Positions 20,597 to 29,707 of a DNA stretch of 64,000 bases are shown here, piece after piece. The DNA lies in NCBI GenBank assembly GCA_021604505.1, contig BQJC01000001.1:496001-560000 (forward strand), written 5' to 3'. The DNA comes from Nitrospinaceae bacterium. Lineage in GTDB: Bacteria; Nitrospinota; Nitrospinia; Nitrospinales; VA-1. The number at the start of each line of letters is the position of its first letter. The stretch's first letter is position 1. The notes under the pieces were generated by a model that worked only from the letters and a program-made list of their open reading frames with translations, had not been told where the DNA came from and searched no databases. A program made the position numbers and the translations under genes.

Positions 20597-21973
20597 TCAA
20601 TTGCAAATGCTTTCAAGCAAACTGCGGTTCAGTTCCCAGACATCACCCGCTCCCAGGGTGATCACCACATCTCCGGGACTCGCAAGACGAAGCAATGCGG
20701 GAACCACCTCGTTGCGGTTTTCAATGAAATCCACATTCTTGTGTCCAAAATCCCTGGCGCCCTCGGCGATCCGTCGCGCATGCACACCGGGGATGGGCGA
20801 TTCCCCCGCCGGATAGATGTCCAATACCACCAAATGATCCGCATCGTTAAAAGCCTGGCAGAATTGTTCCAACAGCGATTGCGTGCGGGAATAGCGATGC
20901 GGCTGAAACACAGCGATCAGCTTGCGGTCGGGCCAGACCTCTTTTGCGGTTTTGAGCGTGGCCTGGATTTCAACAGGGTGATGGCCGTAATCATCCACCA
21001 GGGTCATAGAATCGGATTGATGTACGATCTCAAAGCGGCGTTGCACCCCGGTAAACGCTTTCAAGGCTTCCGCGATGGCGGGAAACTCCAGATTCAGTTC
21101 CATGCCCACCGCCACCGCCGCCAGCGTATTCAAAACATTGTGGCGGCCCAGCGCTCCGGAGTTGATTCGTCCCAACTCTTCACCCTGGTGATAAACCGTG
21201 AAATACGTTTGCAGTCCTTCGACGGATATATTTCGCGCGGTGTAATCCGCTTGCGTTGTCAATCCGTAGGTGATGTAACGTTTCTCCATCCTTGGGATCA
21301 GAGACTGAATGTTGGCATCGTCCAGACAGAGAATGGACGCACCGAAGAACGGCACTTTGTTGATGAAGGTCAAAAATGCGTTTTTAATATTGTCCAGGGT
21401 TTTGAAATGATCCATGTGCTCTTCATCGAGCGTCGTGACCACCGCGAACGTAGGAGACAGTTTGAGAAACGAGCCGTCACTTTCATCCGCTTCCGCGACG
21501 AGATATTCGCTTTGCCCAAGCTTGGCGAGGCCGCTCAGGCTTTTCAGTCTTCCTCCGATCACCACCGTGGGGTCGAGCCCGCCGCCTGCAAGCACGGTTG
21601 CGACCAAAGACGTGGTTGTGGTTTTGCCGTGCGTGCCGGCGATGGCGATTCCGTACTTCATGCGCATCAGTTCCGCGAGCATTTCCGCTCTGGGAATCAC
21701 CGGAATGGCGTTTTCCCGCGCCGCCAGCACTTCGACGTTATCGGGTTGAATGGCGCTGGAGGCGACCACCACCTGGGCGTCTTCGACATTTTTGGCTTGA
21801 TGGCTGTACATGATCGTCGCTCCGATTTTCTCCAGGTGATCGGTGACACGCGTTTGGCCCTTGTCCGAGCCGGTGACTTCGAACCCAAGGTTGATCAGGA
21901 CTTCAGCAATTCCGCTCATACCAGAACCTCCGATTCCTATAAAATGGATTCGTTGAGTTTTTCCTAAAAACAT
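20597..21973 (-). CDS. murC: UDP-N-acetylmuramate--L-alanine ligase
   Basis: Adds the first amino acid, L-Ala, to UDP-MurNAc. The Mur-ligase order is visible: Rossmann start IHFIGIGGSGMSGIAEVL, ATP loop AGTHGKTTTTSLVATVL, DESDGSFLKL, EEHMDHF, and the C-terminal domain DDYGHHPVEIQATLKTAKEVWPDRKLIAVFQPHRYSR (in part). 458 residues, normal. Its start overlaps the end of murG by 10 nt. Confidence 0.97.
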   Translation of the reverse strand: MFLGKTQRIHFIGIGGSGMSGIAEVLINLGFEVTGSDKGQTRVTDHLEKIGATIMYSHQAKNVEDAQVVVASSAIQPDNVEVLAARENAIPVIPRAEMLAELMRMKYGIAIAGTHGKTTTTSLVATVLAGGGLDPTVVIGGRLKSLSGLAKLGQSEYLVAEADESDGSFLKLSPTFAVVTTLDEEHMDHFKTLDNIKNAFLTFINKVPFFGASILCLDDANIQSLIPRMEKRYITYGLTTQADYTARNISVEGLQTYFTVYHQGEELGRINSGALGRHNVLNTLAAVAVGMELNLEFPAIAEALKAFTGVQRRFEIVHQSDSMTLVDDYGHHPVEIQATLKTAKEVWPDRKLIAVFQPHRYSRTQSLLEQFCQAFNDADHLVVLDIYPAGESPIPGVHARRIAEGARDFGHKNVDFIENRNEVVPALLRLASPGDVVITLGAGDVWELNRSLLESICN

Positions 21974-23112
21974 GACAACGCATTTTCCCCATCCGTCGTT
22001 TCATTCCTTTGGGACTGGCCACTGGTGTCACCGAGCAACTCGAGGCTCATTTGCAGAACTTTTTCCGTGGCGTCTCTTTTCCCCAGCGTGTAGCATTTAT
22101 CTTCCATGGCCCGCCTTTTTTCCGGTTGATCCATCGCTTGCAAAATAGAATTCGCCAGCCGTTCACCGGACACCTCTTTATCGAGGATCATTTCCCCGGC
22201 TCCGGCCTCCTCAAGAACCCGCGCATTGTGTTCCTGATGGTTGTGGGTTGCGAAAGGGTAGGGGACCAGGACAGCCATTTTTCCGCAGGCGGTAATTTCC
22301 GCCAAAGTCGAAGCCCCCGCGCGGCAAACGATCAGTGAAGCCTTGCGGTATTGTTCCGCCATATCGTGCATAAAAGGGCGCACATCCGCGGACACGTTTT
22401 TTTCGGCGTATTGAGTTTTCACCCAGTCGCAATCGGTTTCCCCGGTTTGATGCGTGATGTGAAGCCGGTTTTTCTGTTGCGATAAAAAATCGACGGCTTC
22501 CACCATGCCCCGGTTGATGGAATGCGCGCCCTGACTGCCGCCCAACACCAGGATGTTGAACCTGTCGGACGGTTCAGGAACCGACGGTTCCCTGGGACCG
22601 CAGAATTCTTCACGAATCAGATTGCCCGTTTCAACGACTTTGTTTTCAGGGAAATATTTTGTCGATTCTTTAAACGAAACCGCTATTTTGTCCGCTATTT
22701 TTCCGAGCCATCGGTTGGTCATTCCGGGAACCGCGTTCTGTTCCTGAATCAGTATGGGAATGCGCAAAATCGACGCGGATAAAACCAGAGGCCCTGAAAC
22801 GTAACCGCCGACTCCGACCACCAGGCCCGGTCTTTTTCCCAGCAAAAAGCCAAGCGACTGAAGGATGCCCACCGGAATTTTGACCCATGAAAGGATTCTA
22901 TTGAGACCTTTTTTCCCCAGAAGCCCGCCGGAATAAATGGTCTTCAACGGGAACCCTTCCCGTGGAAGGACTTTCGATTCGATTCCCTGTTGGGTGCCGA
23001 CAAATGTGATGTCCATAGTGTTGTCGTGTTTTTTGAGCGCTTTCGCCAACGCGATTCCCGGATAAAGATGCCCTCCGGTTCCGCCGCCGGCTATGACCAC
23101 TCGTTTACGCAT
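21964..23112 (-). CDS. murG: Undecaprenyldiphospho-muramoylpentapeptide beta-N-acetylglucosaminyltransferase
   Basis: Makes lipid II by transferring GlcNAc to lipid I on the inner face of the membrane. GT28 family: VVIAGGGTGGHLYPGIALAKAL at the N-terminus (first G-loop), VVGVGGYVSGPL (second G-loop), QEQNAVPGMTNR, VLGGSQGAHSIN and CRAGASTLAEI in the C-terminal donor-binding domain. 382 residues. It follows ftsW with a 7-nt gap. Confidence 0.97.
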   Translation of the reverse strand: MRKRVVIAGGGTGGHLYPGIALAKALKKHDNTMDITFVGTQQGIESKVLPREGFPLKTIYSGGLLGKKGLNRILSWVKIPVGILQSLGFLLGKRPGLVVGVGGYVSGPLVLSASILRIPILIQEQNAVPGMTNRWLGKIADKIAVSFKESTKYFPENKVVETGNLIREEFCGPREPSVPEPSDRFNILVLGGSQGAHSINRGMVEAVDFLSQQKNRLHITHQTGETDCDWVKTQYAEKNVSADVRPFMHDMAEQYRKASLIVCRAGASTLAEITACGKMAVLVPYPFATHNHQEHNARVLEEAGAGEMILDKEVSGERLANSILQAMDQPEKRRAMEDKCYTLGKRDATEKVLQMSLELLGDTSGQSQRNETTDGENALSCF

Positions 23113-23119
23113 GGGTTGT

Positions 23120-24235
23120 TCATGAGCGTCGAACCGTGTGCTCCGAAATATTTAATAAAACCCCGACGCAAAGCATCGAGACCACCATGGAAGACCCTCC
23201 CATACTGATGAACGGCAGAGTCAATCCCTTGGTCGGAAGAAGACCGGAGGCCACGCCCATGTTGATGAGCGCCTGAAACCCGATCAACAGCGTCACTCCA
23301 ATGGCCAGGTGGGTGCCGAAAGCATCCTTGGCCCGGTAGGCGATCATGAGCCCCCTCCAGATCAGCACGAAAAACAAAAGCACCACAACCATCGCGCCGA
23401 TGAAACCCAACTCTTCGCCAATCACCGAAAAAATAAAATCGGTATGCGCTTCAGGGAGATAAAATAGTTTTTGCGTGCTGTCTCCCAGTCCCAAACCCCA
23501 TGTCCCGCCTCTTCCGAAGGCGTAAAACGATTGGATAGCCTGAAACCCCGTATTGGCAGGGTCCTGCCAGGGGTCGATAAACGCCATGATCCGCCGCGTG
23601 CGGTATTCGGCGCTGAAAATGGCCGTAATAATAAAAGGAATCACCGCCAGGCAGGAAAGAATCAAAAACTTTTTCCGGACGCCCGCGATGAACAACATGG
23701 TGAACGTGACGGCGAAGATAATCATGGCAGTGCCAAAGTCCGGCTGAAACAGGATGGGGATGAAGAAAAAACCCAGCACAATCAAGTTGGGAAGATACCC
23801 GTAGGCAAAGTCCCGTAACTTATCCGCCCGCTTCACCAGCGATTTCGCCATGAACAAAACCAGAGCGAATTTGGCAAGCTCGGAGGGTTGAAAAGTGAAC
23901 CCGCCCAGATCGAGCCAGCGTTGCGCGCCTCCCACTTCCTTTCCCAACCCCGGCATCATCACAGCGATAAGGAGAGCCAGGGTCGCGACCATGATGGGGT
24001 AGGTGAACTGGTCCCACTGATGGTAATTGGCTTTTCTCGCGAACCAAAGCACGCCGCATCCTAAAACCAGCCACAGAAGCTGGCGCTTTAGAAAGTAGTA
24101 AGAGTCGTTGTGTGTTTCCATGGCATAGACCGCGCTTGAACTGAACACCATCACGAGACCGAACAGCACCAGAAACGCAACGGTGATGCAGAGAAGAAAA
24201 TCACATCCATGATGTTTTGAATCGGATAAATTCAA
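23120..24235 (-). CDS. ftsW: Peptidoglycan glycosyltransferase FtsW (SEDS family)
   Basis: Polymerises lipid II at the septum together with FtsI. A polytopic membrane protein of 371 residues with about ten membrane segments. It has SEDS signatures such as GGAQRWLDLGGFTFQPSELAKFALVLFMAK (in part), ADFGTAM-like QPDFGTAMII, HTDFIFSVIGEELGFIG and LPFISMGGSSMVVSMLCVG. The start is TTG at 24233-24235 with GAGG just upstream; no in-frame ATG comes before the first membrane segment. It lies between murD and murG in the usual order. Confidence 0.96.
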   Translation of the reverse strand: MNLSDSKHHGCDFLLCITVAFLVLFGLVMVFSSSAVYAMETHNDSYYFLKRQLLWLVLGCGVLWFARKANYHQWDQFTYPIMVATLALLIAVMMPGLGKEVGGAQRWLDLGGFTFQPSELAKFALVLFMAKSLVKRADKLRDFAYGYLPNLIVLGFFFIPILFQPDFGTAMIIFAVTFTMLFIAGVRKKFLILSCLAVIPFIITAIFSAEYRTRRIMAFIDPWQDPANTGFQAIQSFYAFGRGGTWGLGLGDSTQKLFYLPEAHTDFIFSVIGEELGFIGAMVVVLLFFVLIWRGLMIAYRAKDAFGTHLAIGVTLLIGFQALINMGVASGLLPTKGLTLPFISMGGSSMVVSMLCVGVLLNISEHTVRRS

Positions 24236-24298
24236 GATGCCTCGCGTCTTAAAAAATGTTTGCTTCCGGGTAACTTTGAGTCGTCCCGAATTTCCGTT

Positions 24299-25633
24299 CT
24301 ACAGTTGCCGGACGATGGATTTAAATTGTTCTCCACGATCCGCGTAATCCTTGAACATGTCGAAACTCGCACAGCCGGGCGACAGAAGAACGACATCTCC
24401 GGATGCGGCATTCTTTGCGGCCTGGCGCACGGCCTCCTCCATACTGTTGGCTTCCTCATAACTGAACGACCCGTTGAGGATTTCCCTGAACTTAGGCTTC
24501 GATTCTCCAATCAGGATCAAGTGCTTGACCTTTTGCTTGAACGCGGGTTTTAAAGGTAAAAAATCGCTGTCTTTGTCTTTGCCGCCGGCGATCAGCACAA
24601 TCGGACGCTGGAAGGACTGCAACGATTTTTGCACCGCGCCCACGTTGGTTCCCTTGGAATCGTTCACAAAGTCGACGCCCTGATAAGTCCGCACCCATTC
24701 CATACGGTGTTCCATACCGGTGAACTGTTTGAGGGTTTCGCCAATGATTTCCAGTGGAATGTCGAGGAGGGAACTGGCTAGAGATGCAGCAAGAACGTTC
24801 TCGATCTGCCATTGCATGACCTGGTTCAGATCATCAAGGTTACAGACTTTCTTTTCGGTCGCATTCCCTCGAACCATAAGAGAGTTTTTTGTTAAAAAAG
24901 CGCCTTCCTCCACATCGGTGGTTGCACTGAAAAATAATTTTTTTGCGCGCGAGCTTTGTCCCAGGTTTCTCGTGTTGGGGTCGTCCTGATTTAAAATAAG
25001 AAAGTCAGCGTCAGTCTGATTTTCACTAATCCTTTTTTTGAGCGCGACATACGCATCCAGAGTTTTGTGGCGGTCGAGATGATCGGGTGTGATGTTCAAC
25101 ACCAGGCTGATTTTGGGATGGAATCTTTCCACCGCCTCCAGTTGGAAACTGGAAATTTCCAGAACCAGAAAGTCGGGCGTTTCCCGATCCACCAAACTGA
25201 TGAAAGGTGTTCCGAGGTTGCCTCCGACCCGCACCGATTTTCCCGCCGCCTGTAAAATTTCTCCAATCAAGGTCGTGCAGGTCGATTTTCCATTGGTCCC
25301 GGTCACTGCGATGATCGGAGAGGTGTTGAACCGGCAGGCCAGCTCCACTTCGCTCCAGATGGGAACGCCTCGTTTACGGGACGGCGCCAGATAAGAAGAA
25401 TTTATATCCACACCGGGACTGAGGATGATCAAGTCCTCATCCCCTGCCAGCGTGGAAGATTCGAACCTTGTTTGAACCGCAGGGCTTAATTGCCGGACCG
25501 CTTCCTCCATGTCTTTTCTTTTCTTTTGATCCATGAGCGTCACTTGCGCTTTCCTATTTGCAAGGAAGTTTGCCGCGGCGATTCCGGAGCGCCCCATGCC
25601 GATCACGGTTATTTTTTTATTTTTCAGATCCAT
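24299..25633 (-). CDS. murD: UDP-N-acetylmuramoylalanine--D-glutamate ligase
   Basis: Adds D-Glu to UDP-MurNAc-L-Ala. Motifs: ITVIGMGRSGIAAANFLA, the ATP loop VTGTNGKSTCTTLIGEIL, EISSFQLEAVERFHPKISLVLNITPDHLDRH (in part), NDSKGTNVGAVQKSL, LIAGGKDKDSDF and LSPGCASFDMFKDYADRGEQF (in part). 444 residues, normal. It lies 3 nt downstream of mraY and 63 nt upstream of ftsW. Confidence 0.97.
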   Translation of the reverse strand: MDLKNKKITVIGMGRSGIAAANFLANRKAQVTLMDQKKRKDMEEAVRQLSPAVQTRFESSTLAGDEDLIILSPGVDINSSYLAPSRKRGVPIWSEVELACRFNTSPIIAVTGTNGKSTCTTLIGEILQAAGKSVRVGGNLGTPFISLVDRETPDFLVLEISSFQLEAVERFHPKISLVLNITPDHLDRHKTLDAYVALKKRISENQTDADFLILNQDDPNTRNLGQSSRAKKLFFSATTDVEEGAFLTKNSLMVRGNATEKKVCNLDDLNQVMQWQIENVLAASLASSLLDIPLEIIGETLKQFTGMEHRMEWVRTYQGVDFVNDSKGTNVGAVQKSLQSFQRPIVLIAGGKDKDSDFLPLKPAFKQKVKHLILIGESKPKFREILNGSFSYEEANSMEEAVRQAAKNAASGDVVLLSPGCASFDMFKDYADRGEQFKSIVRQL

Positions 25634-25636
25634 TGC

Positions 25637-26722
25637 TTAACGCAGTTTCAGGGTGCTCAAACTGATCATCGCCAGCACAATCGCGACGATCCAGAATCGG
25701 ACAATGACCTTGGGCTCCGACCAGCCCGACTGTTCAAAATGATGATGCAGAGGCGCCATTTTAAAGACGCGTTTTCCGCCGGAGTATTTGAAATAACCGA
25801 CCTGGATGATGACGGACAGCGCTTCGATCATGAAAATTCCACCGACCAGGATCAAAAGCAGTTCGTGCTTGGCGATCACCGCGATGGTTCCTAAAATGCC
25901 CCCGAGCGACAGAGAGCCGACATCTCCCATGAACACCTGAGCGGGATAGGAGTTGTACCAGAGAAAACCCAGACTGGCCCCGAGAATCCCCGAGCTCAAG
26001 ACGGCGATCTCCCCGGCGTCGCGGATGTATTGAATGTCGAGGTACTCCGCAAACTTGAAATGTCCGCTCAAATAAACGATGCCTGTGTAAGTGAGCGTGG
26101 CGATGATGATGGGGCCGATGGCCAGCCCGTCCAGCCCGTCCGTCAGGTTGACGGCGTTGGAGGTTCCAACGATGATAAAGACAATGAAAAACAGGTAACC
26201 GACTCCCAGGTCCGGTTGCAGTTGCTTGAAGAAAGGCACGTTGAGTTTCGTTGCGTAGTCCGCGCGGATAGGGTCGTAATATACCAGATAAACGGCGATG
26301 ACCACGGCCAGAATCGTTTGCAGTATCAGTTTTGTGCGGACGGTCAAACCTTCTCCGCTTTTGAATTTGGACAGATCGTCATAAAACCCGATCGCTCCAA
26401 AACCCACCGCCGCAAAAATAATGACCCAGATGTAATGGTTGGACAAATTCGCCCACAGCAGGGTGGACAGCAGAAAGGTAAAAAGGATGAGCAGTCCTCC
26501 CATCGTGGGTGTGCCCGATTTGACACTATGCGCCTGCGGCCCGTGCGCCCGGATCTTTTCGCCGATCTGGTATTTTTGCAAAAGGCGGATCATATAAGTT
26601 CCCAGGATCAGACTGAGCACGAGGGCCGTCACTCCGGAATACGCCGACCGGAACGTGATGTAGCGGAACACGTTGAAAATCGAGTAGTCTGAACTGAGTG
26701 GATAGAAAAAATGATAAAACAT
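25637..26722 (-). CDS. mraY: Phospho-N-acetylmuramoyl-pentapeptide transferase
   Basis: Makes lipid I by moving phospho-MurNAc-pentapeptide onto undecaprenyl phosphate in the inner membrane. A ten-segment membrane protein of 361 residues. Conserved parts: HSVKSGTPTMGGLLIL, FYDDLSKFKSGEGLTVRTK, the catalytic NLTDGLDGLAIGP, FMGDVGSLSLGGILGTIAV and the HHHFEQSGWSEPKVIVRFW end. It starts 9 nt after murF. Confidence 0.98.
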   Translation of the reverse strand: MFYHFFYPLSSDYSIFNVFRYITFRSAYSGVTALVLSLILGTYMIRLLQKYQIGEKIRAHGPQAHSVKSGTPTMGGLLILFTFLLSTLLWANLSNHYIWVIIFAAVGFGAIGFYDDLSKFKSGEGLTVRTKLILQTILAVVIAVYLVYYDPIRADYATKLNVPFFKQLQPDLGVGYLFFIVFIIVGTSNAVNLTDGLDGLAIGPIIIATLTYTGIVYLSGHFKFAEYLDIQYIRDAGEIAVLSSGILGASLGFLWYNSYPAQVFMGDVGSLSLGGILGTIAVIAKHELLLILVGGIFMIEALSVIIQVGYFKYSGGKRVFKMAPLHHHFEQSGWSEPKVIVRFWIVAIVLAMISLSTLKLR

Positions 26723-26730
26723 GATGTTTG

Positions 26731-28146
26731 TTAATTGCTTTTTGAGTTAACCAATGCCTGGATAACTTTTTCCATTCCTGCGCCGCGAGAACCCTTGAAC
26801 AACAGGCAGTCTCCCGGGCGGGTATTTTTTATTAAATATTGAGACGCTTCTTCGCGGTTTTCAAAAGCCAGAGCAGAGTCTTCTGCCATGCCTTTCGTGC
26901 GGGCCTCCTGGGTGGCCAGAGAGGCCAGTTCACCGACCGCAACCAAAATGTCAACCGATTGGCCGGCAATTTCTTTTCCGAGATCTTGGTGGGCGGATTG
27001 AGACAAGTCGCCCAGTTCCAGCATGTCTCCGATCACAAATAGTTTCCGTCCGGAGGAATGATAGCCTGTCAGCGTGGTCAAGGCTTCTTTCATCGATTGC
27101 GGATTGGCGTTGTAGGCATCGTTGATGATGATCATCGAACGGTGCTGAAAAATTTCATAGCGCTGAGAAAGCAATTTGCAATGGGCGAGCCCTTCCGCCA
27201 TAGCCGTTGTTGGGATTCCCAAAGAGTGACCCGCCGCCACCGCCGCCAGGGCGTTATAGATATTGCAGAACCCGAGAAAGGGAAGGGTTACGGAAAAAGA
27301 TTTGTCGAACAATGAAACCGTAAAATCGTGTCCGTTTTTTGGATTCGCCTGTATGTTGTCCGCCTTCACATCGGCGGGATGGTCGATTGCGAAAGTCATG
27401 CGTTTGGCCCGCAAGGACAGGGCGAGTTCCAGCACCAGCGGATCATCGGCATTGACGATGGCGGTTGCCTGTTCGTCCAATGCTTCGAACAACTCCCCCT
27501 TGGCCGCCTGCACGTTTTTGAGGGTTTTCAATTGGACCAGATGACCCTCGGAAATATTGGTGATGATTCCGATGTCGGGTTTGGCAATGTCCGCCAGTTG
27601 CCGGATTTCGCCCGCCGCGCTCATCCCCATTTCCAGTACCGCCACTTCGTGCGAAGCATCCAGTTCCAGAACGTTTAAGGGCAGGCCGATGTGGTTGTTC
27701 AGGTTGCCTCTCGTTTTCAAAGTTTTGTAGGTGGTTTCAGAGATGGACGCGATCATTTCCTTAGTGGTCGATTTGCCGTTGGTTCCCGTGACCCCAACAA
27801 TACGGGCCGGCATTTGGCTGCGATGAAAGCGGGCAAGATTCTGCAGGGCCGACAGCGTGTCGTCGACTCGAATCACAAAGGGAGCATCTGCCGGCTTCTT
27901 CTCGGAAGCCAGAGACCACGGCAGTTTTTCCCGTGCAGATAAGATGATCCCCGCCGCGTTTTTATCAATGGCCTGCTGAATGAAACCGTGTCCGTCGAAC
28001 CGGGGGCCCTGGATGCAAAAAAACAGTTGCCCGGCCTTGAGGGTTCTGGTGTCGATAGACACGCCTCGAAAGGTCTGGCTTGCCTGCCCGGACAGGAGAT
28101 CCCCGCGCAAAGCTTTCAGGCATTCTTCTGCTTTACTTTCAATCAA
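26731..28146 (-). CDS. murF: UDP-N-acetylmuramoyl-tripeptide--D-alanyl-D-alanine ligase
   Basis: Adds D-Ala-D-Ala to complete the muramyl pentapeptide. Visible: FRGVSIDTRTLKAGQLFFCI, the ATP loop VTGTNGKSTTKEMIASI, NLNNHIGLPLNVLEL, NISEGHLVQL, NDAYNANPQSMKEALTTL and LFVIGDMLELGDLS. 471 residues. The start is TTG at 28144-28146, overlapping the murE stop by 8 nt (TTGATTGA) with GGATGAAAG upstream. The enzyme downstream in the pathway from Ddl, encoded in the same cluster. Confidence 0.96.
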   Translation of the reverse strand: MIESKAEECLKALRGDLLSGQASQTFRGVSIDTRTLKAGQLFFCIQGPRFDGHGFIQQAIDKNAAGIILSAREKLPWSLASEKKPADAPFVIRVDDTLSALQNLARFHRSQMPARIVGVTGTNGKSTTKEMIASISETTYKTLKTRGNLNNHIGLPLNVLELDASHEVAVLEMGMSAAGEIRQLADIAKPDIGIITNISEGHLVQLKTLKNVQAAKGELFEALDEQATAIVNADDPLVLELALSLRAKRMTFAIDHPADVKADNIQANPKNGHDFTVSLFDKSFSVTLPFLGFCNIYNALAAVAAGHSLGIPTTAMAEGLAHCKLLSQRYEIFQHRSMIIINDAYNANPQSMKEALTTLTGYHSSGRKLFVIGDMLELGDLSQSAHQDLGKEIAGQSVDILVAVGELASLATQEARTKGMAEDSALAFENREEASQYLIKNTRPGDCLLFKGSRGAGMEKVIQALVNSKSN

Positions 28147-29707
28147 CTTTCATCCTTTGGTTGATGGCTTCCGCCGCGATTTCGCGGTCGTCAAAGTGAA
28201 TTTTTTCTGAGCCGAGGATTTGATAATCCTCATGTCCTTTTCCCGCGATCAAAACAAGATCACCCGGCCGGGCCATTGCTACAGCGTATTCGATGGCTTG
28301 CCTCCGGTTCTCAATCACCTTGTAATCCCGGTTTTCTCTGGCCGAAGACGGGACGCCTGCGACAATATCGTCAAGGATGCGTTTCGGGTCTTCGGTCCGG
28401 GGGTTGTCGGAGGTGATGACGGCAAAGTCACCCATTTCCAGCGCGACGCGTCCCATTTCCTTGCGCTTGCCGCGGTCGCGGTCTCCGCCGCACCCGAACA
28501 CGACGATGATGTTGTTTGAAGTTAAAGTCGTGGCGGCGGTCAGTGCGTTTTCCAGGGCTTCATGGGTGTGCGCGTAATCCACCACGACGGAAAAATCCTG
28601 GCCGCAATCGATGGATTCGAATCGTCCCGGAATACATTCGGCGGCTTCCAGCCCCTGTTCGATTTCATCGAGGGAGAACCCTTGGAAATAAGCCGCCGCC
28701 GATCCGCTGAGAAGATTATAAATGTTGTGTTTGCCTAGAAGCGGGGTGTGCATTTCCCGGCTTCCGGAAGGTGTCTTGAGGACGAACCGGCTCCCGGATT
28801 CAGAAAGCACGTAATCCTCCGCTTTGACGTCGGCAGGTTGGTCGATGCCGGTGGTCAATGTCGGGCGGCCGGTTTCGCGGACGATTTCCCGGCCCACCGG
28901 ATCGTCGATATTGATGACTTGTTTTTCCATGGAATGGTCCCGGAAAAACCCCTTCTTGGCGTTTTTGTAATGTTCCATGGTGACGTGAAAATCGAGATGG
29001 TCGCGGCTCAGGTTGGTGAAGACCCCAAGAGAAAAATTAAGAGCGTGCACCCGTTTTAGAGCGAGAGAATGCGATGAAACCTCCAGAAAACAATCCGTGA
29101 TTCCTTTTTCCGCCATGTCCCTGAGCATACGGTTGATGTCCAGAGATTCGGGCGTGGTCACGGAGGCGGGTGCTTCAAAATCCGCATAGCGGTAATTGAT
29201 GGTTCCAATCACACCGGTTTTCACATTGCGGGTCTGGTACAGGGCTTCCAGAATATAGGTCAATGTGGTTTTACCGTTGGTTCCCGTGATACCGATGACT
29301 CCCATGTTCCGTGAAGGGTGTCTATAGTGAATGGCGCTGACCCAGGCAAGAGCTTTGCGGCTGTCCTCAACACAGAGCGCGGTTGTATCTCCTGACTCGA
29401 GCCCCAATTCATTCAATCGATGAACCGGCAATTCCGAGATGAATGCAGACGCCCCGCGTTTGAGGGCATCCTGAATGAACCGGCTGCCGTCCTGCTTCAA
29501 TCCGTGAATGGCGACAAACAGACTTCCAGGCGTCGCCTTTCTGGAATCAAACGTGATCGAGGAAATTTCTTTTTCCAGCGTCCCCACGGCATTGAGGACA
29601 GGAAACCCTTCGATCAGTTGCGACAGTCTGCTGGCTTGTTTCGTACCCACGGTTGTCGGAAGCTTCATTGAAAGTGTTAACAAGTTTTTTTCGGCAGAGG
29701 TTTCCAT
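28139..29707 (-). CDS. murE: UDP-N-acetylmuramoyl-L-alanyl-D-glutamate--2,6-diaminopimelate ligase
   Basis: Adds the third amino acid of the stem peptide. Motifs: SITFDSRKATPGSLFVAI, the ATP loop GITGTNGKTTLTYILEAL, TTPESLDINRML, SSHSLALKRV, NLSRDHLDFH and DYAHTHEALENAL. The specificity motif reads SDNPRTEDP; DNPR is the signature of meso-diaminopimelate ligases, so the wall is of the mDAP type. 522 residues. Its ATG overlaps the ftsI stop by one base (TGATG). Confidence 0.97.
   Translation of the reverse strand: METSAEKNLLTLSMKLPTTVGTKQASRLSQLIEGFPVLNAVGTLEKEISSITFDSRKATPGSLFVAIHGLKQDGSRFIQDALKRGASAFISELPVHRLNELGLESGDTTALCVEDSRKALAWVSAIHYRHPSRNMGVIGITGTNGKTTLTYILEALYQTRNVKTGVIGTINYRYADFEAPASVTTPESLDINRMLRDMAEKGITDCFLEVSSHSLALKRVHALNFSLGVFTNLSRDHLDFHVTMEHYKNAKKGFFRDHSMEKQVINIDDPVGREIVRETGRPTLTTGIDQPADVKAEDYVLSESGSRFVLKTPSGSREMHTPLLGKHNIYNLLSGSAAAYFQGFSLDEIEQGLEAAECIPGRFESIDCGQDFSVVVDYAHTHEALENALTAATTLTSNNIIVVFGCGGDRDRGKRKEMGRVALEMGDFAVITSDNPRTEDPKRILDDIVAGVPSSARENRDYKVIENRRQAIEYAVAMARPGDLVLIAGKGHEDYQILGSEKIHFDDREIAAEAINQRMKVD

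Noticed and set aside
20741-21967. Plus-strand frame of 408 codons opposite murC
   Set aside because: Shadow of murC: murC motifs are complete and this frame shows an excess of Arg and His typical of antisense translation.
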